Origin: Pukyongia salina | Lineage (GTDB): Bacteria; Bacteroidota; Bacteroidia; Flavobacteriales; Flavobacteriaceae | Assembly: GCF_002966125.1 (NCBI RefSeq) | Contig: NZ_CP027062.1 | Coordinates: forward strand, 1,364,001-1,428,000 | Reading direction: 5' to 3' | Length of the DNA stretch: 64,000 nucleotides | In this document: positions 8,551 through 17,766 of the stretch, piece after piece | Position numbering within the stretch: position 1 is the first letter of the stretch | Layout: every line of letters starts with the position of its first letter | Program-made: the position numbers and the translations under genes | The notes under the pieces: generated by a model | Databases searched by the model: none | What the model was told of the DNA's origin: nothing | What the model saw: the letters and a program-made list of their open reading frames with translations, nothing else

Positions 8551-9864
8551 TTAAAGGTCGAACCCAAGATGAACTCCTATCTTGGTGGCGATCAGTTTAT
8601 TGATTCGCCTTTTCAACTCAGGGATCTTTACACTCTCCAGCACATTGTTCGCGAAAGCATACATAAGTAGTGCTCTGGCCTCCTTTTTCGCTATTCCACG
8701 GGAACGCAGGTAGAACAAGGCTTCTTCATCCAGCTGTCCTATGGTACAACCATGTGAACATTTTACGTCGTCTGCAAAGATCTCCAACTGTGGTTTAGCG
8801 TTTATCGTAGCCTTGTCGTCTATCAGGATGTTGTTATTTTGCTGAAATGCATCTGTTTTCTGTGCTTCTCTTTCTACAACCACTTTGCCATTGAATACAC
8901 CGGTAGACGAGTCTCCGAAAATCCCTTTGTAGTCCTGATGACTTTCACAATTGGGTTCGATATGGTTTACCAGGGTATTGTGGTCTACATGTTGTTTTCC
9001 TTCAAGAATTGTGATTCCTTTTAGTGTAGAATCACATCGTTCTCCTCTTTGGTAGAAATTAAGGTTGTTCCTTGTCATTTTTCCACCAAAGGAAAAGGTA
9101 TGCACCCTGCAGTTACTTTGTTCTTCCTGTGAAATATAAGTAGTATCTATCAGGGAAGCATTCGCCCTGTCGTTCTGGATCTTATAGTAATCCACATAGG
9201 CACGTTTTTCGGCAAAGATCTCGGTGACCGAATTGGTAAAAACTGCATTTTCGGAAAGACTTTGGTGCCTTTCTATAATTTGTACATGGGCATTTTCACC
9301 AACAATGATAAGATTACGAGGTTGTAGCATCAATGCCGCTTCGTTGCCGGTTGCGAAATTGATCACCTCTATAGGTTTTTCCACTTCCCGGTGTTTCGGA
9401 ATGTAGATATATGCCCCCTCTCGTGCAAAAGCGGTATTGAGAGATGTAAGACTGTCATTTCCTGCAACTTTATTGAAATAAGCCTCAATTACAGGCTGAT
9501 ATTTCGGTTTGCTGAGTGCTGCCGACAAAAGGCAAACATCCATCTTGTCGTGAGTAGTTTCAGAAAGAAAAGAATTATAAACACCGTCAACAAATACAAT
9601 TTTGTAGGTGTCGATATCATGCAGGAAATACTGCTTTACATCCTTAAATTCGACGGCGTGGTCTTTCTTAGGCGACAGACTGTAATCTGTTTTCAACAGG
9701 GAATTTAGAGAGGTGTATTTCCAATCCTCCATTTTCTTAGACGGGAATCCTTCGTTCTCAAAGATCTTGATAGCCTTGCTCTTTAAGTCGTAAATAGGGG
9801 AGTCTGCTTCGAGATGATCTTCGAAGGCGATATAAGAGGATAATAATTTATTTTTCAAATTCAT
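8551..9864 (-). CDS. sufD: SufD, Fe-S scaffold subunit
   Basis: SufD pairs with SufB and SufC in the SufBC2D scaffold. The 437-residue protein begins with the helical N-terminal domain (KMEDWKYTSLNSL) and continues as the right-handed beta-helix core (LNFYQRGERCDSTLKGI, HVDHNTLVNH). It ends with the conserved C-terminal helices (DDVKCSHGCTIGQLDEEALF, LRSRGI) that contact SufC. The order sufC, sufD, sufS is the usual one. The start lies 22 nt after sufC. Confidence 0.95.
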   Translation of the reverse strand: MNLKNKLLSSYIAFEDHLEADSPIYDLKSKAIKIFENEGFPSKKMEDWKYTSLNSLLKTDYSLSPKKDHAVEFKDVKQYFLHDIDTYKIVFVDGVYNSFLSETTHDKMDVCLLSAALSKPKYQPVIEAYFNKVAGNDSLTSLNTAFAREGAYIYIPKHREVEKPIEVINFATGNEAALMLQPRNLIIVGENAHVQIIERHQSLSENAVFTNSVTEIFAEKRAYVDYYKIQNDRANASLIDTTYISQEEQSNCRVHTFSFGGKMTRNNLNFYQRGERCDSTLKGITILEGKQHVDHNTLVNHIEPNCESHQDYKGIFGDSSTGVFNGKVVVEREAQKTDAFQQNNNILIDDKATINAKPQLEIFADDVKCSHGCTIGQLDEEALFYLRSRGIAKKEARALLMYAFANNVLESVKIPELKRRINKLIATKIGVHLGFDL

Positions 9865-9886
9865 AAGCTGTCCTTCATTCCGGCCA

Positions 9887-10639
9887 CTAGGCCTTTACTT
9901 CTTCCTTGATCCAGTCGTATCCTTTTTCTTCCAGTTCGTACGCTAGTTCTTTAGGGCCCGATTTTACAATCCGGCCATCCATAAGAACATGCACAAAATC
10001 CGGAACTATATAATCTAACAATCGCTGGTAGTGAGTGATCACGATCACAGCATTGTCCTTATTGCGCAATTTGTTCACCCCGTTGGCAACCACTTTAAGG
10101 GCGTCGATATCCAGACCGGAATCTGTCTCGTCCAGGATGGCTAATTTGGGTTCCATCATTGCCAGCTGGAAGATCTCATTTCTCTTTTTTTCACCTCCCG
10201 AAAATCCTTCGTTCAGCGATCTGGATAAAAACTTACGGTCTATCTCCAGTAGATCTGCTTTTTCCTTGATCTTCTTTAGCATTTCTGAAGCAGGCATGTC
10301 TTCAAGACCTTGTGCTTTACGTGATTCGTTGATTGCCGTCTTGATAAAGTTTGTCACTGTAACGCCGGGAATCTCAACCGGGTACTGAAAGGATAGAAAC
10401 ACTCCTTTATGAGCGCGTTCTTCCGGGTCCAGTTCGGTAATATCCTCACCTTCCAGAAGTACATCTCCCTTAGTGATCTCAAACTCCTCTTTCCCTGCTA
10501 TTACAGAAGCCAGCGTACTTTTACCCGATCCATTAGGACCCATAATGGCATGTACCTCTCCGGCTTTAACCTCCAGGTTTACCCCGTTCAGGATATTCTT
10601 CTCTTCAACACTCGCGTGTAAGTTTTTTATCTCTAACAT
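9887..10639 (-). CDS. sufC: SufC, ATPase of the SufBCD complex
   Basis: An ABC-type ATPase that drives conformational change of the SufB/SufD scaffold. It has 250 residues from the chosen start MLEIKNLHASVEEKNILNG. Walker A is GPNGSGKST (34-42), the SufC-type signature is EGFSGGEKKRNEI, Walker B is LAILDETDSGLD, and the switch His lies in VITHYQRLL. A longer reading with 16 extra basic residues would overlap the preceding lipoprotein gene and is rejected. The start ATG is separated from that gene's stop by 1 nt. Confidence 0.96.
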   Translation of the reverse strand: MLEIKNLHASVEEKNILNGVNLEVKAGEVHAIMGPNGSGKSTLASVIAGKEEFEITKGDVLLEGEDITELDPEERAHKGVFLSFQYPVEIPGVTVTNFIKTAINESRKAQGLEDMPASEMLKKIKEKADLLEIDRKFLSRSLNEGFSGGEKKRNEIFQLAMMEPKLAILDETDSGLDIDALKVVANGVNKLRNKDNAVIVITHYQRLLDYIVPDFVHVLMDGRIVKSGPKELAYELEEKGYDWIKEEVKA

Positions 10640-10640
10640 C

Positions 10641-11078
10641 TTAGTTTTTGTCTTCAATTTTAACATCTGCCTCTGCGGGCTTCGCACTCACATTCAGTAT
10701 ATTTTTTATGGTGATCACTTCCTCCCAGCCTTCTTTCCCTTCAGAAAGGGCAGGATTGGGCGATACTATTCCAGTGACTACAACCGGGACCATATCAAAT
10801 TCATCCTTCTTTATAGGTGCTACTCTTGCAGCCAATTCACGGGCAACAGTATCTATTACCACCCCGTAAACGAAGTTTTTACCTTTCAACACGGCTGCTT
10901 CATCGGTAAAGATGAACTCACCTCTGTAAACAGGCATCCTTACATCCACCACGTTGCCGCCTTCTGCGGATATTTCGGTGTTCTCATCCGGGTTCTCACT
11001 GTTTTTCTTTTCAGAATTATTACAAGAGAATGTAATAGTTGCGATAAGGAATAAATAAAAGATTTTTTTCATTTTCAA
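10641..11078 (-). CDS. Small lipoprotein of unknown function between sufB and sufC
   Basis: A 145-residue protein with a lipoprotein signal peptide: MKMKKIFYLFLIATITFSC, lipobox TFSC, acylated Cys19. It is followed by an acidic, Asn/Glu-rich linker and a compact domain containing VVDVRMPVYRGEFIF, VYGVVIDTVAREL and VPVVVTGIVSPNP. I do not recognise the domain; the short beta-rich pattern could be an OB-like fold, but that is a guess. It splits the sufB and sufC genes (9 nt after sufB, 1 nt before sufC), so it is surely co-transcribed with a cytosolic machine though itself destined for the envelope. Confidence 0.75.
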   Translation of the reverse strand: MKMKKIFYLFLIATITFSCNNSEKKNSENPDENTEISAEGGNVVDVRMPVYRGEFIFTDEAAVLKGKNFVYGVVIDTVARELAARVAPIKKDEFDMVPVVVTGIVSPNPALSEGKEGWEEVITIKNILNVSAKPAEADVKIEDKN

Positions 11079-11087
11079 TTTTTAGTT

Positions 11088-12536
11088 TTATCCAACTGAA
11101 CCTTCAAGGCTTATTTCTAATAATTTTTGTGCTTCTACGGCAAATTCCATAGGAAGTTTATTTAGAACCTCCTTGCTAAATCCATTTACTATAAGAGCAA
11201 TAGCTTTTTCGGTATCGATACCACGCTGATTGCAATAAAAGATCTGGTCTTCCCCGATCTTACTGGTTGTGGCTTCGTGTTCTATCCTTGCAGATTTATT
11301 ACTGGCCTCTATATATGGAAAAGTATGAGCACCGCAATTATTTCCCATTAATAAGGAATCGCACTGTGAGAAGTTGCGGGCATTTTCGGCTCTCGGACTA
11401 ATCTTCACAAGACCTCTATAGCTGTTTTGTGATTTTCCTGCTGAAATCCCTTTCGAAATAATTGTACTTCTGGTGTTCTTGCCCAGGTGAATCATTTTGG
11501 TACCTGTATCGGCTTGCTGATAATTATTGGTCACCGCGATCGAGTAGAATTCTCCAATAGAATTATCACCTTTTAATATGCAACTTGGATATTTCCAGGT
11601 AACGGCACTTCCCGTTTCAACCTGAGTCCAGGATATTTTCGCATTTTTTTCGCAAAGGCCCCGCTTGGTCACAAAGTTGTACACCCCTCCTTTACCGTCC
11701 TTTCCGCCGGGGTACCAGTTTTGAACCGTAGAATATTTTATTTCGGCATCGTCCAGGGCTATTAGTTCCACCACTGCGGCATGCAACTGGTTTTCATCTC
11801 TGGACGGAGCTGTACACCCTTCGAGATAACTTACATAACTTCCTTCATCTGCAATTACAAGGGTACGTTCAAACTGTCCTGTTCCCGCCTGGTTGATACG
11901 GAAGTAGGTAGATAATTCCATAGGGCACCGAACACCCTTCGGAATATAGCAGAACGAGCCATCGCTAAAAACAGCGCTGTTCAATGCTGCATAAAAGTTA
12001 TCTTTTTGCGGAACTACAGAGCCTATGTATTTTTTTACTAGTTCGGGGTGTTCTTTAATTGCTTCTGAAATTGAGCAAAAGATAATTCCCTTTTCGGCCA
12101 GAGTTGCTTTAAAAGTAGTCGCCACAGAAACGGAATCCATCACGATATCCACCGCCACCCCGGCTAATTTTTTTTGCTCCTCAAGGGATATGCCCAGCCT
12201 GTTGAAGGTATCAAGCAATTCCGGGTCTACTTCATCGATGCTATCGTATTTCGGTTTCTTTGACGGCGCCGAATAATAGGAAATTGCCTGGAAATCCGGT
12301 TTTTGGTAGCGAACATTAGCCCACTCCGGCTCGACCATTTCCTTCCACACACGGAAAGACTCGAGACGCCAATCGGTCATCCACTGAGGTTCCTCCTTTT
12401 TTAAAGAGATCGCTCTAACGATATCTTCATTGAGGCCGGCAGGGAATGTCTCTGAAGCAATATCGGTGTAGAAACCATACTCGTATTCCTTGGTTTCCAG
12501 TTCTTTCTTTAAATCGTCTTCGGTAAATTTTCCCAT
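11088..12536 (-). CDS. sufB: SufB, Fe-S scaffold subunit
   Basis: SufB is the scaffold on which the nascent Fe-S cluster forms. The 482-residue length is typical. The sequence shows [20 protein letters not shown] at the N-terminus, the beta-helix core with [20 protein letters not shown] and [20 protein letters not shown], and the C-terminal region [12 protein letters not shown] followed by [20 protein letters not shown]. Conserved Cys and His residues for cluster assembly are in these blocks. It lies 19 nt after sufA and 9 nt before the lipoprotein gene. Confidence 0.97.
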   Translation of the reverse strand: MGKFTEDDLKKELETKEYEYGFYTDIASETFPAGLNEDIVRAISLKKEEPQWMTDWRLESFRVWKEMVEPEWANVRYQKPDFQAISYYSAPSKKPKYDSIDEVDPELLDTFNRLGISLEEQKKLAGVAVDIVMDSVSVATTFKATLAEKGIIFCSISEAIKEHPELVKKYIGSVVPQKDNFYAALNSAVFSDGSFCYIPKGVRCPMELSTYFRINQAGTGQFERTLVIADEGSYVSYLEGCTAPSRDENQLHAAVVELIALDDAEIKYSTVQNWYPGGKDGKGGVYNFVTKRGLCEKNAKISWTQVETGSAVTWKYPSCILKGDNSIGEFYSIAVTNNYQQADTGTKMIHLGKNTRSTIISKGISAGKSQNSYRGLVKISPRAENARNFSQCDSLLMGNNCGAHTFPYIEASNKSARIEHEATTSKIGEDQIFYCNQRGIDTEKAIALIVNGFSKEVLNKLPMEFAVEAQKLLEISLEGSVG

Positions 12537-12555
12537 GATTCTTTTTCTACACTAT

Positions 12556-12885
12556 TTATAAAGAGAAACTCTCTCCGCATCCGCAAGTTCTGTTAGCATT
12601 TGGATTGTTGAAGACAAATCCTTTTCCATTCAGCCCTCCACTGTATTCCAGGGTGGTCCCCACCAGATAGAGAAAGCTCTTCTTATCTACTACGATCTTC
12701 ACGGGTGTGTCTTCGAACATCTTATCCTCAGCCCCTAATTGTTTATCGAAAGTTAGCTCATAAGACAATCCCGAACATCCACCGCTCTTCACCCCTACAC
12801 GCACAAAATCCTGTTCTACAGCAAAGCCCTCGTCTGTCATCAGCTGAGAAATCTTACTTTTAGCTTGTTCGCTTACTTTGATCAT
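12556..12885 (-). CDS. SufA/IscA-type (HesB family) Fe-S carrier, first gene of the suf operon
   Basis: An A-type Fe-S carrier of 109 residues from the start MIKVSEQAKSKISQLM. It contains the three family cysteines: one in KSGGCSGLSYEL and two in the C-terminal NRTCGCGESFSL. An ATG 33 nt upstream (12918) lies inside the promoter -7 box at 12916-12923, which argues strongly for the start at 12885. It leads the suf operon with a leader of roughly 27 nt. Confidence 0.93.
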   Translation of the reverse strand: MIKVSEQAKSKISQLMTDEGFAVEQDFVRVGVKSGGCSGLSYELTFDKQLGAEDKMFEDTPVKIVVDKKSFLYLVGTTLEYSGGLNGKGFVFNNPNANRTCGCGESFSL

Positions 12886-12915
12886 CTCTAAATAGATTAA
12901 TTCTAAATTAGGTTG

Positions 12916-12923
12916 CAAATATA
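12916..12923 (-). promoter_or_regulatory. -7 box of the suf operon promoter
   Basis: On the minus strand this reads TATATTTG, an exact match to TAnnTTTG, with the expected start of transcription near 12912. No TTG or TTTG lies at the usual distance upstream; the -33 region is instead occupied by the inverted repeat at 12925-12943. Confidence 0.65.
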
Positions 12924-12924
12924 C

Positions 12925-12943
12925 GTTAAAAGCCGTTTTTAAC
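12925..12943. promoter_or_regulatory. Inverted repeat, candidate operator of the suf operon
   Basis: GTTAAAA, five bases, TTTTAAC: a perfect 7-bp inverted repeat with centre spacing typical of a dimeric regulator site. It lies one base from the -7 box and covers the space where RNA polymerase would contact the -33 region. The regulator is unknown; no regulator gene is adjacent. Confidence 0.45.
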
Positions 12944-13041
12944 CATAGAGGAAATACAATTTACGCCTATGGCTTGATAGTTTTAAGTAATAATTAACAG
13001 CCTTAGGGTTTTAAGGGGTTTACGGCGGTAAATAAGTAGCC

Positions 13042-14118
13042 TTAGTTTGGATCCTGGAAATCGGGATTGGAAATAAAGCTGGGGTCGGATAAAGTAAGTA
13101 GAAATGCCTTTAGATCGGCCTTATCTTCTGGTGAGAGACCCACACCCCCTTCGTCCACTTTTTTCATAAGCGGATCGATGGTTTCAGAATAGACCAGTCC
13201 TTCACTGTAATGGTCGATCACTTCGTCGATGGTGTTAAATCTACCATCGTGCATATAAGGTGCAGTGTATGCAAGGTTTCGTAGGCTTGGAGTTTTAAAC
13301 GTCCCAAATTCCCTGGGATCGCCAGTTACCGCACCTCGGCCACGATCTACATGTGTTTCATCCAGACCGTTGTTATGGAAGATATTGTCTGTCCATAGCG
13401 GGTTATTAGGATTTCCATGGCAGTGAAAACAATCGCCTCTATTCTCATCCAGGAAAATATTTAGTCCGTTAAGCTCAGACTGAGTTAATTGTTCTGTGCC
13501 TGCCAGGTACCTATCAAACTTAGAATTTCCCGAAATTAACGTTCTAACAAACTGGGCAATCGCTTTTGTCACCAATGTCGAATCTATATTTTGGGTTCCG
13601 AAGGCAGCTTCGAACAAGGCTGGATATTCAGGATCTGCCTGTAGCGTACTAACAGCTCCAGGCCATGTATTGTGCATTTCAATGGGGTCGATCACAGGAA
13701 ATAAGGCCTGGTTTTCAACCGATACGGCCCGGCCATCCCAAAAGAAAAGTTCGTTATAATTCCAGGCCAGGTTAAACAAAGGCATGGAATTTCTTGTACC
13801 GGCTGTGCCATCAATTCCTATACTAAATTGCCTGGGATCTGAAAAAGCACTGGCCGGGCTATGGCACCCGGCACAGGCTAAGGTATTATCTGCAGATAGT
13901 TTTTTATCGAAGAATAACTTTCTACCCAAAGCCACGCCTTCAACAGATTGCGGATTGTCTTCCGGGATAACCGGTGGAAGGATCTTTTCGGCAAATAAAG
14001 GCGGAATATTCAATTCCAGAGGGGTAGCCGTATAACCATCAATATTATCATCCTGGTCCGTAGTACAAGAAACTACCAAAAGACAACATAATGCGATATA
14101 TACTAAACTGCGTTTCAT
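13042..14118 (-). CDS. MbnH-like di-haem MauG/cytochrome c peroxidase family lipoprotein
   Basis: A 358-residue lipoprotein (MKRSLVYIALCCLLVVSC, acylated Cys18) with two c-haem sites, CAGCH at 82-86 and CFHCH at 230-234. It also has WDGRA (127-131), FGTFKTPSLRNLAYTAPYMH and HDGRFNTIDEVIDHY. These features place it in the bacterial di-haem peroxidase/MauG superfamily. Its immediate upstream partner is an MbnP-family gene (9 nt gap). In methanotrophs the MauG-like MbnH oxidises a Trp of MbnP to kynurenine, so I call this the MbnH-like member rather than an ordinary H2O2 peroxidase. That activity is inferred from the pairing. Confidence 0.82.
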   Translation of the reverse strand: MKRSLVYIALCCLLVVSCTTDQDDNIDGYTATPLELNIPPLFAEKILPPVIPEDNPQSVEGVALGRKLFFDKKLSADNTLACAGCHSPASAFSDPRQFSIGIDGTAGTRNSMPLFNLAWNYNELFFWDGRAVSVENQALFPVIDPIEMHNTWPGAVSTLQADPEYPALFEAAFGTQNIDSTLVTKAIAQFVRTLISGNSKFDRYLAGTEQLTQSELNGLNIFLDENRGDCFHCHGNPNNPLWTDNIFHNNGLDETHVDRGRGAVTGDPREFGTFKTPSLRNLAYTAPYMHDGRFNTIDEVIDHYSEGLVYSETIDPLMKKVDEGGVGLSPEDKADLKAFLLTLSDPSFISNPDFQDPN

Positions 14119-14127
14119 AAATTAATT

Positions 14128-14925
14128 TTACTGTGTAACGGTTCCTTTGCTAAATACTCCGGTTGAACCATTGAAGATAGAACCATTTTCGTACATCATG
14201 ATCTGGGCATCGAAATTTGGCATCAATACAGTGTTTAATTGGTTCAGGTCCCATTGATTCGGACTTCTAAACCATTCTGCCACATTCATCTTTACTTCTA
14301 CACTGGTACTGCTTCCTACGGTCACCTGCCCCAGACTAACTTCGAAGGAAGTATCCTGTAAGGTGATAGGAGTAGTGGTATTATCGTTCGCCCGAATGGT
14401 GTGGTAGGCGTAATTAGTCTGCGTTGACGTGTTGTCGACAAATTTTCCTTCAAGTCGCATATAGTGATATCCACCACCTAACATCATTGGCACGTTCCAA
14501 CCTCCGTCTGCCGAATTCAAATCCGGATAAATTCCATCCTGATTATCTTCATCGTCGAAACCAAAAGTGAACGTAACAAGATATTCTCCTTCCGGGATCT
14601 CAATATCGGGAGTGAAGGTAAGGTTAGTGCCTTCTCTCACATTTATCAGGTTATAATCCCCTGCATCGAAGGATTCGGCAGTAGAAAGACTTGTGAAGGT
14701 AACATCGGAAATTAGATAAACCAGCTTCGAGATACTCATTTGTTCTCCGTTGGCATTGAAGTACTGCAAAAGGTCGAAATCTGTATTTTCAATTTCATCA
14801 CCATCCCAGTTGTGAGTAAATGTAAATTCAACTGTGGCGTTTGGCGTAGGTTGTGGGTTATTATCATCGTTGTTGCACCCGATTACCAAAACGGAAGCTA
14901 CAATCATCAGGACAATCTTTTTCAT
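14128..14925 (-). CDS. MbnP-family copper-associated periplasmic lipoprotein
   Basis: A 265-residue lipoprotein (MKKIVLMIVASVLVIGC, lipobox VIGC). I recognise the MbnP family from its beta-rich body: VEFTFTHNWDGDEI, ISKLVYLISDVTF, YLVTFTFGFDDEDNQDG, GGWNVPMMLGGGYHYMRLEG and MNVAEWFRSPNQWDLNQL. MbnP proteins bind copper and carry a Trp that MbnH converts to kynurenine. Candidate Trp residues are in HNWDGD, GGWN and EWF. The gene is followed after 9 nt by the di-haem partner and preceded at 27 nt by the propeller lipoprotein gene. Copper binding here is inference from the family. Confidence 0.8.
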   Translation of the reverse strand: MKKIVLMIVASVLVIGCNNDDNNPQPTPNATVEFTFTHNWDGDEIENTDFDLLQYFNANGEQMSISKLVYLISDVTFTSLSTAESFDAGDYNLINVREGTNLTFTPDIEIPEGEYLVTFTFGFDDEDNQDGIYPDLNSADGGWNVPMMLGGGYHYMRLEGKFVDNTSTQTNYAYHTIRANDNTTTPITLQDTSFEVSLGQVTVGSSTSVEVKMNVAEWFRSPNQWDLNQLNTVLMPNFDAQIMMYENGSIFNGSTGVFSKGTVTQ

Positions 14926-14952
14926 TAATTTATTTTTTTAGGTTACTTGTAA

Positions 14953-16326
14953 TTATTTAACTTTTATCAGCAATAGGTCTTTTATTCCACGGTTTACGGT
15001 AATGTCTATATCGTTGCTCTCGGTATTACCTACCACAATGAGTTTATTATCAGTTGTTTGGATGGCACTATCGGCAAAATCTAGACTGGTGCCACCGGCA
15101 GTTTTCTGATACTGCAGTTCTCCGTTTTCGTTAATGATCATTACCCAGGCATCATTTTGTCCAATATTCATTGAAACATCCCCGTTGGCAGAACGGGTTG
15201 ATCCCGAGATAAGATAGGTTCCGTTAGGCAGCCTTTCAACACTTCGTGCAGATTCAAACTGATCACCACCATAGGTCTTTTGCCAAATGATAGCGCCGTT
15301 GTTCTTATTAAATTTCACTACCCATAGATCGGCATTACCAAGCGGATTTGTTACATCCTTATCTATACTTCGCGTATCGCCAACGATCATATAATTTCCA
15401 TCGGTTGTTTGGGTTACGGCATAAGCCACATCAATTTCAGAACCGCCAAAGGATTTTGACCAAAGGTTATCTCCGCCGGCACTAACTTTTACTACCCAGA
15501 AGTCGTAACTCCCTTTCGGATCTAGTTTATCAAAGTCTTCACTTTCTGAAGCACCTATCATTAGGAATCCACCATCATCGGTCTGAACAACGTCGTAACT
15601 ACGGTCGTTATTGGATCCGCCAAAATAGCGACGCCAAATTTTATTACCGTTAGCATCCATCTTGATCCCCCAATATTCTCCTACACCGTGTTCCGGGTTT
15701 CTACCATCGTTGCCCATCCCACCGCTGGCAGTGACATCGAGGAATCCTGTAGCGAAATAGCCCCCATCTGCTGTTTGAATGATATTAAGAGCCTGATCGC
15801 TTCCAGAAAAGCCAAAATTGGTTTCCCATTGAATATCACCTACACTGTTTATCTTAACGATCCAGTAATCGTGAAAGCCTTCATTTCCACCCACATCTCC
15901 ATCGTTACTACGGCTGTGGCCGGAGAGAATGTATCCGCCGTCGTTGGTTTTAACAATACCTGTAGCCCTGTCTGGAGATGTTCCTCCATAGGTTTTACTC
16001 CATTGCTTTTCACCGGCAGCATTTACTTTTAATACCCAATAGTCGGGATCTGTGGTTGTTTTATCTGTGATGTCACCATCATTACTGGAAGTGGTTCCTA
16101 CCATTACATAACCTCCGTCATTTGCCTGGACAACATCCACGGCTTCGTCTTCGTTACTACCGCCGAAGGTTTTAACGTATTCAATAACGCCTTCAAAAGT
16201 TCCGCCAACCGGTGGGTTATCGTCATCGGTGGAGCCGTCTGGAGGGGTTGTGCCTTCATCTTTTTTACAGGCGTGAAAGCCACACATGAAGATGATGGCG
16301 AGGGCGTAGGTTAAGTATCTTTTCAT
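14953..16326 (-). CDS. Seven-repeat beta-propeller lipoprotein
   Basis: A 457-residue lipoprotein. Signal peptide and lipobox are in MKRYLTYALAIIFMCGFHAC (Cys20), followed by an Asp/Pro/Gly-rich tether. From about residue 50 to the end I count seven repeats of some 57 residues with the pattern (K)T(F/Y)GG...D.A..V.QT.DGGY...G...S..GD, then DYWV.K.N..G...W. Seven such units suggest a closed seven-blade propeller. No catalytic motif stands out, so a binding or scaffold role is likely. It lies 11 nt after the choice-of-anchor B gene at 16338-17744 and 27 nt before the MbnP gene. Confidence 0.8.
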   Translation of the reverse strand: MKRYLTYALAIIFMCGFHACKKDEGTTPPDGSTDDDNPPVGGTFEGVIEYVKTFGGSNEDEAVDVVQANDGGYVMVGTTSSNDGDITDKTTTDPDYWVLKVNAAGEKQWSKTYGGTSPDRATGIVKTNDGGYILSGHSRSNDGDVGGNEGFHDYWIVKINSVGDIQWETNFGFSGSDQALNIIQTADGGYFATGFLDVTASGGMGNDGRNPEHGVGEYWGIKMDANGNKIWRRYFGGSNNDRSYDVVQTDDGGFLMIGASESEDFDKLDPKGSYDFWVVKVSAGGDNLWSKSFGGSEIDVAYAVTQTTDGNYMIVGDTRSIDKDVTNPLGNADLWVVKFNKNNGAIIWQKTYGGDQFESARSVERLPNGTYLISGSTRSANGDVSMNIGQNDAWVMIINENGELQYQKTAGGTSLDFADSAIQTTDNKLIVVGNTESNDIDITVNRGIKDLLLIKVK

Positions 16327-16337
16327 AATTTCTAGGT

Positions 16338-17744
16338 TTAATTCACAATCAATCTTTTAGTGGTTGATTTGTTGATCTGAACCATATATAAACCGGCTTT
16401 TAAACTGGAAATATCTATAGTTTCTGAAAGACTGTCGGCAAAATCATAACGATTTACTTCCTGTCCTAGTACATTGTATATTGCAACAGTGTCTATTGGG
16501 GCGTTCTTGGAGGCGACATTGAGAACATTGTTAGCCGGATTAGGGAAGATGGAAAAATCCGAAGTACTAAAATCGGGTGCACTCAGGTTCTCATCTCGCA
16601 CCAGGGTAAATCCAAAATCACCGCTTATAACTATGTTCCCACTTGCGAAGAAGGGGTACACATTCCATGCGCCATCGAAACTTGCATTATTGTTACCAGG
16701 GAAGGTATCGAAATAGCCATATTCAGACATACTTCCGCTTTCAATATTGCTAATATCCAGAACTCTCATTCCTGCGGAGTAGCTGGCCATATAGAATCTT
16801 TCACCCACCACATAACCGTTGTGATCTACAGCCGGAGTGGTTCCGAAGTACTCAAAATCAAGCTGAGGGTTATCCAGATCGGTAAAATCGAATACAAGGG
16901 TACGGGTATTGAAGCCAACACTAAATTCATCTATTTCATCTCCTACAATAAAATACTTCATGTCTTCTGTGAACCATCCCTGATGCGTATAACCTACGTT
17001 TGAGTAATTGGTTGAAGAAATGGGTTGCGGACTCCCTTTATCGGTAATATCTACGACCACTACGGCATTTTCGTTACTCCCGATAAGGATCTCTTTCCCA
17101 TTATAGCTGGTGTCGGGACCGTTATACAATACAACTTGCGCGTCATGGCTGTAACCATCTAAGGCATAACCACCTTCATCGGTTGGGTTCAACGGGTCCT
17201 GAATATTTATGAAATGCGGTCCACCGTTATACAGATCGGTTCCAACTGCATATGCATAGCCCGTATCTTCGTTAATAACAATATTGTGTGCACTACCAAA
17301 ATTTCCATAATGCGCGTCTTCAGTGAACGTTTCGGGAGGGCTGGTTACATTTCGCAAACGAGTTAGGTCGAATACCTGCATACCGTGACCATTTGCTTCA
17401 CTTACAACAAATGCATGATTGTTATACACTTTTACATCTCTCCAGGTACTTGAACTAGTATGCGTTGGAAGTTTACCCAGGTACTGAGGATCCACAGGAT
17501 CTGAGATATCGATAAATGCGGTACCGTTATTAAGGCCAACAATTGCATATTCCTTACCATCCTGTGGGTCTGTCCATCCCCAGGAATCGTTTCCTCCTCC
17601 TGCGCCCATTGCAGCGAGGGTTATTTGCCCCTGAAGCGTAAAATTAGAACATGGGAAACCTGCTGCAGAGCCTCCTGAGCACGGTACTTGTGCTATCATA
17701 ATTGAGCTAGCCAGAACAGTAATTATTGTAACTATTTTCTTCAT
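16338..17744 (-). CDS. Choice-of-anchor B protein, T9SS type A (paralog 1)
   Basis: A 468-residue secreted protein: signal peptide to about residue 18, an N-terminal Cys pair (VPCSGG and FPCSNF), the NDSWGWTDP segment, then an LVIVD-type beta-propeller. Five His motifs are present: GHGMQVFDLTRLR, SAHNIV, YSHDAQVV, YTHQGWF, VDHNGYV. The C-terminus (DFSIFPNPANNVLNV to STTKRLIVN) is a T9SS type A sorting domain. The gene lies 22 nt after paralog 2 and 11 nt before the propeller lipoprotein gene, so all three are co-transcribed. The function of choice-of-anchor B proteins is not established. Confidence 0.88.
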   Translation of the reverse strand: MKKIVTIITVLASSIMIAQVPCSGGSAAGFPCSNFTLQGQITLAAMGAGGGNDSWGWTDPQDGKEYAIVGLNNGTAFIDISDPVDPQYLGKLPTHTSSSTWRDVKVYNNHAFVVSEANGHGMQVFDLTRLRNVTSPPETFTEDAHYGNFGSAHNIVINEDTGYAYAVGTDLYNGGPHFINIQDPLNPTDEGGYALDGYSHDAQVVLYNGPDTSYNGKEILIGSNENAVVVVDITDKGSPQPISSTNYSNVGYTHQGWFTEDMKYFIVGDEIDEFSVGFNTRTLVFDFTDLDNPQLDFEYFGTTPAVDHNGYVVGERFYMASYSAGMRVLDISNIESGSMSEYGYFDTFPGNNNASFDGAWNVYPFFASGNIVISGDFGFTLVRDENLSAPDFSTSDFSIFPNPANNVLNVASKNAPIDTVAIYNVLGQEVNRYDFADSLSETIDISSLKAGLYMVQINKSTTKRLIVN

Positions 17745-17766
17745 TTTTTGATTGTTGTTTTACCGC

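Noticed and set aside
10473-11054. A 193-codon plus-strand frame across sufC and the lipoprotein gene
   Set aside because: Antisense to two well-supported genes, no motif and no promoter.
13042-14118. Ordinary cytochrome c peroxidase detoxifying H2O2
   Set aside because: Not excluded biochemically, but its direct pairing with an MbnP-family gene makes the MbnH-like reading better supported.
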